64,000 nt of DNA from Albimonas donghaensis (GTDB lineage: Bacteria > Pseudomonadota > Alphaproteobacteria > Rhodobacterales > Rhodobacteraceae), in contig NZ_FNMZ01000009.1 in assembly GCF_900106695.1 (NCBI RefSeq), positions 62,001-126,000 on the forward strand, read 5' to 3'. Below, one piece after another: positions 57,745-64,000 of this stretch (its first letter is position 1; each line of letters opens with the position of its first letter). The notes below the pieces were generated by a model, which saw only the letters and a program-made list of their open reading frames with translations, was not told the DNA's origin and did not search any database. The position numbers and the translations under genes were made by a program.

Positions 57745-58631
57745 TCCGCCTCGGCCTCCCGCGGCGCGCCTCTCGCCCACGCCCCGCGCCGCGCCGCGAC
57801 GATCACCGCCACGCCCGCCAGGATCATCGGGATCGACAGGATCTGGCCCATGGTCAGCCCCGCCTCCGGCCCCCATTGCCAGGCGAGCCCCAGCGGGTTG
57901 CCCTCGGATTGCAGGAAACGGTCGGGCTGGCGGAACAGCTCCACCACCGACCGCGCCAGCCCGTAGCCCACCAGGAACACCCCGATCAGCGCGCCGGGGC
58001 GCTTCAGCCAGCCGGCGCGGGTGGCCAGCCACCACATGACCAGGAACAGGACCGCGCCCTCCAGCCCGGCCTCGTAGATCTGCGAGGGGTGGCGCGGCTC
58101 CGGCCCGCCATTGGGAAAGATCACGCCCCAGGGCGCGTCCGTGGTCCGCCCCCAAAGCTCGGCGTTGATGAAATTTGCGATGCGCCCCAGCAGCAACCCG
58201 ATGGGCGCGGCGCAGGCCACCGCGTCGCCGACCTCCATCACCGGGCGGCCCTTGGCGCGGGCCCATAGCCAGACGCCGGCGATCACCCCCAGGAACCCGC
58301 CATGGAAGGACATGCCGCCGTTCCAGATCGCCGGAATCTCGGCCGGATTCGCGAGGTAATAGGCCGGCTGGTAGAAGATCACGAAGCCCAGCCGCCCGCC
58401 GGCGATGACGCCGACCACCATCCAGGTGAGCAGCTCCTCGACCTCGGCCGGGCTCATCGGCGGGGCGCCGCGCCACAGGGCGGGGCGCGCCGCCAGCCGC
58501 GCCACGTAGCGCCAGCCGAGGATCAGCCCCGCGATATAGGCCAGCGCGTACCAGCGCAGCGAGAAGGTGAAGCTCCCGAGTTCCAGCGAGAAGATCGCCG
58601 GGTCGATGTTCGGAAAGGGAATGGCGAACAT
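57741..58631 (-). CDS. lgt: Prolipoprotein diacylglyceryl transferase
   Basis: The 296-residue inner-membrane enzyme transfers diacylglycerol to the lipobox Cys of prolipoproteins, of which several are encoded in this window. It has about seven membrane segments. Motifs are MSFHGGFLGVIAGVW, RIANFINAELWGR, GVIFPNGGPEPRHPSQIYEA and GLARSVVELFRQPD. GGAGG lies three bases before the ATG at 58631. Its last bases overlap the midA start. Confidence 0.93.
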   Translation of the reverse strand: MFAIPFPNIDPAIFSLELGSFTFSLRWYALAYIAGLILGWRYVARLAARPALWRGAPPMSPAEVEELLTWMVVGVIAGGRLGFVIFYQPAYYLANPAEIPAIWNGGMSFHGGFLGVIAGVWLWARAKGRPVMEVGDAVACAAPIGLLLGRIANFINAELWGRTTDAPWGVIFPNGGPEPRHPSQIYEAGLEGAVLFLVMWWLATRAGWLKRPGALIGVFLVGYGLARSVVELFRQPDRFLQSEGNPLGLAWQWGPEAGLTMGQILSIPMILAGVAVIVAARRGAWARGAPREAEAE

Positions 58632-58935
58632 GGAGCCTCCGCCCGCTGGCCGTCCGGGCCGGATCGCCCGCGGGGAAGTCATGGCGCCTGAGCCCGGCCT
58701 TGGCCAGACCGGCGGGATCAACGGAGGTTGATGAGGCGCCGCCCGGATCATGGCGCCCTGATCATGGCGCGGGGATCATGGCGCCCGGACCATGGCGCGG
58801 GGCGCCCCTCGCCGCCCGCGACCGGCACGCCGCGCCGCGCGGGCGGATCGGCGCCGCCGGCGCGGCGGTCGACGCGCGGCTCCCCCGGCCTGCGGCGCGC
58901 GGCTCCGCCAACCCGCGGCGGCGCGGCCCGAAAGG
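58632..58935. other. Intergenic stretch between smc and lgt
   Basis: About 300 bases between smc and lgt, both on the minus strand. Includes the 14-bp-period repeat at 58747-58802. No gene. Confidence 0.45.
58747..58802. repeat. 14-bp-period tandem repeat
   Basis: ATCATGGCGC occurs at 58747, 58761 and 58775, and ACCATGGCGC at 58789, exactly 14 bases apart, each followed by four varying bases. A fifth isolated copy (TCATGGCGC) is at 58679. Confidence 0.8.
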
Positions 58936-61900
58936 CTAGCCCTCGACCAGCGCCTCGGCCTTCTCCAGGTCCACGGAGACCAGCTGCGACACCCCCTGCT
59001 CGGCCATGGTCACGCCGAACAGGCGGTCCATCCGGGCCATGGTCACCGCGTGGTGGGTGATGCACAGAAAGCGGGTGTCGGTGCGGCTCCGCATCTCGTC
59101 CAGAAGATCGCAGAAGCGGGTCACGTTGGCGTCGTCCAGCGGCGCGTCCACCTCGTCCAGCACGCAGATCGGCGACGGGTTGGCCAGGAACACCGCGAAG
59201 ATCAGCGACAGCGCGGTCAGCGTCTGCTCCCCGCCCGACAGCAGCGACAGCGTCGACAGCTTTTTGCCCGGCGGCATGCACATGATCTCCAGCCCCGCGT
59301 CCAGCGGGTCGTCGGATTCCACCAGCACCAGATTGGCCTGCCCGCCCCCGAACAGCCGCGTGAACAGCTGGGCGAAGCTGGCGTTGACCTCGTCGAAGGC
59401 GGTCAGCAGGCGCTTTCGGCCCTCGGAATTCAGGCTCGCCACCCCCTGCCGCAGCTTGGCGATGGCCGCTTCCAGGTCGGTCTTCTCCGAATCCAGCATG
59501 TCGCGCTCGGCCTGGAGTTCCTTCGCGTCCTCCTCGGCCCGCAGGTTCACCGCGCCCAGCGCGTCGCGCTTGCGGCGCAGTTCGATGATCGCCAGCTCCG
59601 CCTCCTCGGCGCGGGGGGCGCGCTCGGCGTCGATCGACAGGCGGGCGGCGAGGGTCTGGGGGTTGCAGTCCAGCTCCTCCTCGATCCGCTCGGCGGCTTC
59701 GCCAACGCGGGAGACGGCGGCCTCGGCCACCGCCTCCAGCCGGGCGCGGCCCTCGCGGGCTTCGCCGGCGGCGCGCTCGGCTTCGCGCTGGGCGCGGTCG
59801 GCGTCGCGCAGGGCGGCCTCGGCGGCGGCGAGCGCGTCGCCGGCGGTCTTGCAGCGGATCTCGGCCTTGGAGATCGAGGCGACGAGTTCGTGGCGCCGGG
59901 TTTCCAGCTCCTCCGGCGCGGTGCGGGCGCGGGCCAGCTCCTCGGCGGTCTCGGCGATTCGGGCGTCGAGTTCCGCGACCCGCTGGCCGGCGCTTTCCTT
60001 GCGGCGATGCCAGCCGGCGCGCTCCTTCACGATGTCGCCCAGCCGCTTGAGCCGGGCCTCGCCCTCGCGCCGGCGCTCATCGGCGGCGGCGCGGGCGGCG
60101 AGCATGTCGGTGCGCGCGGCGGCGACGACGGATTTGGCGGCCTCGGCGGCGGCGCGGACTTCGCCCAGATCATCCAGCGCGGCGATGGCGGCTTCGGCCT
60201 CGGCGGCGGCGGCGCGGGCGGTGTCGGCCTCCTCCGCCCGTGCGGCGAGGCTGTCGACCAGCGCGGCGTGCCGGGCACGGCGCAGCTCCAGGTCGCCCTC
60301 GGCCCGGCCCAGGCCCTTCTCGGCCTCGGCCAGCGCGCTGTCGGCGCCGCGCCGCGCGGTGCGGGCGGCGGCGTCGGCCTCGGTGGCGCGGGTCAGGCGG
60401 GCGCGCGCGGCGGCATGGGCCTCACGCGTCGCGGCGGCGGCGGCTTCGGCGGTTTCCAGCTGGGCGCGCAGCGCGGCGAGCCGGTTGCGCTGTTGCAGCC
60501 GCAGCGCCGCGGCGGAGGGCGCGTCCCCCGCCCCGGCCCGCCAGCCGTCCCAGCGCCACAGGTCGCCTTCCCGGCTGACCAGCCGCTGACCGGGCGCGAG
60601 CGCGCCCTGCAGCCGGTCCCCGTCCGCCTGCGCCACGATCCCGATATGCGCGAGCCGGCGGGCCAGCGCCGCGGGCGCCTTCACATGCGGGGCGAGCGGT
60701 TCCGCGCCCTCGGGCAGGCCCGTCCCCGGCGCCGGATAGGCGTCGAGCGTCCGCCACCCGGCCCCCGCGGTCTTGCCCGGCGTGATCTCGGGCGCGCGCA
60801 GATCCTCGCCCAAAGCCGCGCCGAGCGCCGCCTCATGCCCCGGCGCGACCTCGATCCGGTCGAGCAGCTGGCCCTCGGCCCCCTTGTCGCGCGCCAGCAT
60901 CCGGTCAAGCGCGTCGGCCTCCGCCTTCAGCGCGCTGGCCTCGCCCTGGGCGGAGGACGCCTCGGCCCGGGCGGCGGATTCAACGTCATGGGCCTCGGCG
61001 CGCTCGGCCTCCGCGGCGGCGAGCGCGGTTTCGGTGGCGGCGGCGCGGGCGCGGGCGCCCTCCGCGGTTTCGGTGGCGCGGGTCAGCGTGGCTTCGGCGG
61101 TCGCGATCCCCTGGGCCAGCTCCGCGGCGCCGGCTTCGGCGCGGGCGCGCTCGGCCTCGGCCTTGCGGGCGGCGGCGGCGGTCTCCTCGGCCAGCCGGCG
61201 GGCGGACTGGTGACGGGCGGCGAGCCGGGCGGCGTCGCCGGTCAGCCGGTCCAGTTCGCCCTCCTCCGCCTCCACCTTGGCGGTGGCGGCGCGGGCGGCC
61301 TCGGCGGCCTCGGCGATGCGGGCGGGGTGGCCGTCCTGCGCGTCCTGGAGCGCCTTCTCCTCCCAGTCCAGCCGGCCCACGGAGTCGTCCGCGTCGCGGC
61401 CCAGCGAGGATTCCCGCTCCAGATCCCTGGAAAGCTGCGTGCCCCGCGCCTCCAGCCGCCCGATCTCCGAGGCCGCCTGGCGCAGGCGCTCGTCGATCTG
61501 GTCCCGCTCCACCAGTTGCCGTTGCAGGATGGCGCCGGAGACCACGTCCTCCTCGCGCAGGGGGGGCAGCGCCTCCTCCGCCTTCAGGCGGGCGGTGGCG
61601 CGGGCGGCGGCTTCGGCCTCGGCGCGGGCGGCCTCGGCGGTGGCGTCGCGCAGGCGGGCGCGGGCGGCCTCGGCCTCCTCCGCGGCCTCGCGCCAGCGCA
61701 GCCACAGCAGCAGCCCCTCCGCCCCGCGCAGCTCGGCGGCGATCTCACGGTAGCGCGCCGCCTGTCTGGCCTGGCGGGCGAGCTGGGCGAGCTGCACGTC
61801 CAGCTTCTCCAGCACGTCCGACACCCGCAGCAGGTTGTCCTCGGCCGCCCGCAGCTTCAGCTCCGCCTCGTGCCGGCGCTGGTAGAGGCCCCCGATCCCC

Positions 61901-62403
61901 GCCGCTTCCTCAAGGATCGCGCGGCGCGCCTTGGGCTTGGCGTTGATCAGCTCCGAAATCCGCCCCTGCCGCACCAGCGCCGGCGAATGCGCGCCGGTGG
62001 AGGCGTCGGCGAACAGCATCCGCACGTCGCGGGCCCGCAGCTCCTTCCCGTTCAGCCGGAAGGCGGAGCCCGCGTCGCGGGTGATGCGGCGGATGATGTC
62101 GAGCTGGTCGGTCTTGTTGAACTCGGCCGGGGCGGTGAAATCCGAGTTGTCGATATGGATGGCGACTTCGGCGTAGGACCGGGCCGGGCGGGTCGAGGCG
62201 CCGGCGAAGATCACGTCCTCCATGCCGTCGCCGCGCATGGCCTTGGCCGAGGTCTCCCCCATCACCCAGCGCAGGGCTTCCAGCAGGTTGGACTTGCCGC
62301 AGCCGTTCGGGCCCACCACCCCGGTCAGACCGGGGGCGATCACCAGCTCCGTGGAGTCTACGAAGCTCTTGAAGCCCTGGAGCCGGAGACGGGTGAACTG
62401 CAT
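58936..62403 (-). CDS. smc: Chromosome segregation ATPase SMC
   Basis: The 1155-residue protein is a full-length SMC that with ScpAB compacts and separates the chromosome. It has Walker A GPNGCGKSNLLEAL near 32-45, the long Ala/Glu/Arg-rich coiled coils (about 170-480 and 650-980), a central hinge around 500-640, the ABC signature LSLLSGGEQTLTALSLIFAV and Walker B PICVLDEVDAPLDDANVTRF near the C-terminus. It starts at ATG 62403 after GGAGG-like sequence. It lies downstream of a DsbA-family gene. Confidence 0.96.
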   Translation of the reverse strand: MQFTRLRLQGFKSFVDSTELVIAPGLTGVVGPNGCGKSNLLEALRWVMGETSAKAMRGDGMEDVIFAGASTRPARSYAEVAIHIDNSDFTAPAEFNKTDQLDIIRRITRDAGSAFRLNGKELRARDVRMLFADASTGAHSPALVRQGRISELINAKPKARRAILEEAAGIGGLYQRRHEAELKLRAAEDNLLRVSDVLEKLDVQLAQLARQARQAARYREIAAELRGAEGLLLWLRWREAAEEAEAARARLRDATAEAARAEAEAAARATARLKAEEALPPLREEDVVSGAILQRQLVERDQIDERLRQAASEIGRLEARGTQLSRDLERESSLGRDADDSVGRLDWEEKALQDAQDGHPARIAEAAEAARAATAKVEAEEGELDRLTGDAARLAARHQSARRLAEETAAAARKAEAERARAEAGAAELAQGIATAEATLTRATETAEGARARAAATETALAAAEAERAEAHDVESAARAEASSAQGEASALKAEADALDRMLARDKGAEGQLLDRIEVAPGHEAALGAALGEDLRAPEITPGKTAGAGWRTLDAYPAPGTGLPEGAEPLAPHVKAPAALARRLAHIGIVAQADGDRLQGALAPGQRLVSREGDLWRWDGWRAGAGDAPSAAALRLQQRNRLAALRAQLETAEAAAAATREAHAAARARLTRATEADAAARTARRGADSALAEAEKGLGRAEGDLELRRARHAALVDSLAARAEEADTARAAAAEAEAAIAALDDLGEVRAAAEAAKSVVAAARTDMLAARAAADERRREGEARLKRLGDIVKERAGWHRRKESAGQRVAELDARIAETAEELARARTAPEELETRRHELVASISKAEIRCKTAGDALAAAEAALRDADRAQREAERAAGEAREGRARLEAVAEAAVSRVGEAAERIEEELDCNPQTLAARLSIDAERAPRAEEAELAIIELRRKRDALGAVNLRAEEDAKELQAERDMLDSEKTDLEAAIAKLRQGVASLNSEGRKRLLTAFDEVNASFAQLFTRLFGGGQANLVLVESDDPLDAGLEIMCMPPGKKLSTLSLLSGGEQTLTALSLIFAVFLANPSPICVLDEVDAPLDDANVTRFCDLLDEMRSRTDTRFLCITHHAVTMARMDRLFGVTMAEQGVSQLVSVDLEKAEALVEG

Positions 62404-62452
62404 GTGCGGAGGCCCTGGATGCGCCGAGTCGCGATTCAGGAAGCATCTGGGG

Positions 62453-62480
62453 ATGGACCCCCAAGGTCAAGGGGGTCCAT
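62453..62480. promoter_or_regulatory. 10-bp perfect hairpin upstream of smc
   Basis: ATGGACCCCC (62453-62462) pairs with GGGGGTCCAT (62471-62480) across an eight-base loop, 50 bases before the smc start and 46 after the DsbA-family stop. A second small stem (AGGGG with CCCCT) lies at about 62498-62514. Terminator or operator; no T-run follows. Confidence 0.45.
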
Positions 62481-62525
62481 CAATATGTAGCCCATCAGGG
62501 GACAATGCCCCCTAGATACAGCGCG

Positions 62526-63182
62526 TCAGTCTTCCAGCGCCGCGTCGATGGCGGCGGAGAGGTTGGCGAGGGTCGGGTTCTCCACCTTGTCCTCGCCCAC
62601 GATCAGGGTCGGCGTGCCGGTCAGGCGCGGATCGTTGCGGAACCCCTGATACATGGTGACCAGCGCGCGGGCGCCGTCCTCGTCGGCGATGCAGGCGTCA
62701 ATCTGCTCGGCGGACATGCCGACCTGGCGGCCCATGGTCTTGAGCTTCTCGGCCGGATCATCGGCGCGGGTCCAGTCGTCCTGGCGGGTCAGCAGCAGGT
62801 CGATCAGGCCGAAATAGCGCTCCGGGCCGGCGCAGCGGGCGACCTGGGCGGCGGCGAGGCCGAAGCGGTCGAAATAGACCTCCCGGAACTCGTAGCGGAT
62901 CTTGCCGCTGTCGATGTAGTCCCGCTTGATCCCGCCGAACACGTCGCGCTGGAAGGCGGCGCAATGCGGGCAGGTGAGCGAGGCGTATTCGATCACCGTC
63001 ACCGGCGCGCTTTCCTCGCCCAGGGTGAACACGCCCAGCGCCATGCCCGACGGCGAGGTCTCGACGTCCGCCGCCTGCGCGGCGAGGCCCAGCGCCGAGG
63101 CGGTGGAGGTCGGGGCGTGGATCGCGGCGGCGCCGAGCGCGAAGGCGGCGGCGGCGGCGAGCGCGAGGGTCTTGGGGAACAT
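62526..63182 (-). CDS. DsbA-family thiol:disulfide protein
   Basis: The 218-residue secreted protein has a signal peptide (about 1-23) and a thioredoxin-fold domain with an inserted helical region. Its active site is CPHC (71-74) in YASLTCPHCAAFQRDVF; the cis-Pro segment GTPTLIVGEDKV follows near 190. CPHC is typical of DsbA oxidases. It probably forms disulfides in periplasmic proteins. The smc-dsbA-DUF721 order is common in this group. GGAGACGCTG precedes the ATG. Confidence 0.9.
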   Translation of the reverse strand: MFPKTLALAAAAAFALGAAAIHAPTSTASALGLAAQAADVETSPSGMALGVFTLGEESAPVTVIEYASLTCPHCAAFQRDVFGGIKRDYIDSGKIRYEFREVYFDRFGLAAAQVARCAGPERYFGLIDLLLTRQDDWTRADDPAEKLKTMGRQVGMSAEQIDACIADEDGARALVTMYQGFRNDPRLTGTPTLIVGEDKVENPTLANLSAAIDAALED

Positions 63183-63380
63183 CAGCGTCTCCTGTCGGGG
63201 GCGCGGGGGGCGCCGTGAAACTGCGGGTCGGGCAACAGCGGGTCGGGGGTGCAGAGATAACCGGGCCGGGCCGCGGGCTCAAACCGTCCGGGGGCCGCAT
63301 CCGGTCACTTGCGCGAGATCGGGGGCGGTTTCGGGGCGCGGAGGAGGCGCGTGCGGGGCATGACGGAAGGGAGGGGGCGC

Positions 63381-64000
63381 TCAGCGCCGCCCGAGCGCCT
63401 TTCGGTTGGCGACGCTGGCGCCCAGCCGCTCCAGCGCCGCGCGCAGGCCGGGGTCGGAGACGGCGTCGATCTCCGCTTCGGTCTCGGGCGGGGGGGTCGC
63501 GTCGCGCCGCAGGGGGGCGGGGCCGGGCTCGGCGAAACCGGGGGCCGCGCCGGGGCGGACGCCGGGCGCGCCGCCGCGCACGCCCACCGCGCCGGGGCGC
63601 GCCACGGTCCCGCGGCCGCCCTGAACGACCTTGATCCGGGACACCGCGCGATAGCCGTAATGGGCGTTGACCCGCTCGGCTATGCGGGGGCCCTGCATCT
63701 CGATCTCGGTGGCCCGGGCGCCCTCGGCCTCCACGATCAGGGTGGCGCCATAGGCCGCGCCGGCCCAGGTCAGGCGGATCGGCCGGCAGGCGGCGGAAAG
63801 CTGGGCGCCGACGATGGTCGGCCAGTCGGTCAGCACCCGGATCTCGGCGAAGCCGCGGCGGGACGAGGCCTCGCGCACCGAGGGTTCGGCCAGCGCCGAA
63901 GCCTGGAGGAAGCCCCGCGCGCTGCGCTTGGGCTCGGCCGCCTTGCGGGGCGCGCGTTTGGCGGGCTTTTCGGCGGGAGGCGCGGCGACAGGCCCGGCGG
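63381..64000 (-). CDS. DUF721/DciA-like protein (5' end outside window)
   Basis: The reading frame stays open from the stop at 63381 to the window edge, so the start is missing. Internal GTG codons such as that at 63878 are probably not the start. Readable sequence runs from a Lys/Ala/Pro-rich stretch (KPAKRAPRKAAEPKRSARGF) through LQASALAEPSVREA and VLTDWPTIVGAQLSAACRP, the core of DUF721, to a Pro-rich tail. DciA-type DUF721 proteins help load the replicative helicase; whether this member does so is not known. Confidence 0.75.
   Translation of the reverse strand, partial: AGPVAAPPAEKPAKRAPRKAAEPKRSARGFLQASALAEPSVREASSRRGFAEIRVLTDWPTIVGAQLSAACRPIRLTWAGAAYGATLIVEAEGARATEIEMQGPRIAERVNAHYGYRAVSRIKVVQGGRGTVARPGAVGVRGGAPGVRPGAAPGFAEPGPAPLRRDATPPPETEAEIDAVSDPGLRAALERLGASVANRKALGRR

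Noticed and set aside
58792-62490. A 1232-codon open frame on the plus strand
   Set aside because: Entirely antisense to smc, low-complexity Gly/Arg sequence.

Overview
The window is very G+C-rich chromosomal DNA from an alphaproteobacterium, most likely of the Rhodobacterales. The evidence is gene content and order: a Tad pilus locus whose pilin carries the GAVTVDW processing site, the lgt-midA-pgeF group, the smc-dsbA-DUF721 group, an ELM1-family gene beside trxB with a divergent Lrp gene, and alaC-hom near glpX. The genus cannot be read from the sequence. No rRNA, tRNA, CRISPR array or recognisable transposase was seen.

Layout. 0-6.3 kb: housekeeping genes (mtgA, a glutathione S-transferase, queG, a TPR protein, an SDR epimerase, ygfZ). 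6.7-10.6 kb: a tightly coupled plus-strand run of a dihydroorotase-like gene, a Bcr/CflA exporter and the two 'rSAM/selenodomain-associated' transferases, followed by a large membrane protein of unknown role. 12.7-26.5 kb: a Tad/Flp pilus locus on the minus strand (flp, cpaB, cpaC, an OmpA-like lipoprotein, tadZ, tadA, tadB, tadC, two TPR lipoproteins, cpaA) with a second pilin-like gene and a divergent lytic transglycosylase. 26.8-43.6 kb: carbon metabolism (scoA/scoB split by a methyltransferase, dialkylglycine decarboxylase with a divergent Lrp regulator, a succinate-semialdehyde-type dehydrogenase, a D-2-hydroxyacid dehydrogenase, a 3-hydroxyacyl-CoA-type SDR, a rhodanese, a thiolase, glpX) plus a cytosolic double-PAS chemoreceptor. 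44.2-50 kb: hom, alaC, a small lipoprotein and phaC. 51.7-64 kb: trxB, ELM1, Lrp, a creatinase-like M24 protein, pgeF, midA, lgt, smc, a DsbA-family protein and the start-truncated DUF721 gene at the window edge.

The clearest foreign element is a single AT-richer gene at 49978-51579, wedged between phaC and trxB. It encodes an unrecognised 533-residue P-loop ATPase. A perfect 10-bp inverted repeat touches its ribosome binding site, and a short candidate direct repeat flanks the segment. The scale and architecture suggest a lone accessory, possibly defence-related, ATPase, but that function is inference.

Other unusual features are two adjacent microsatellites (8-bp and 7-bp units) near 33.6-33.8 kb, a 27-bp inverted repeat over the ELM1 stop codon, an M24 protein that has lost its metal ligands, a dihydroorotase with Gln in place of the first metal-binding His, and queG apparently starting at ATC.
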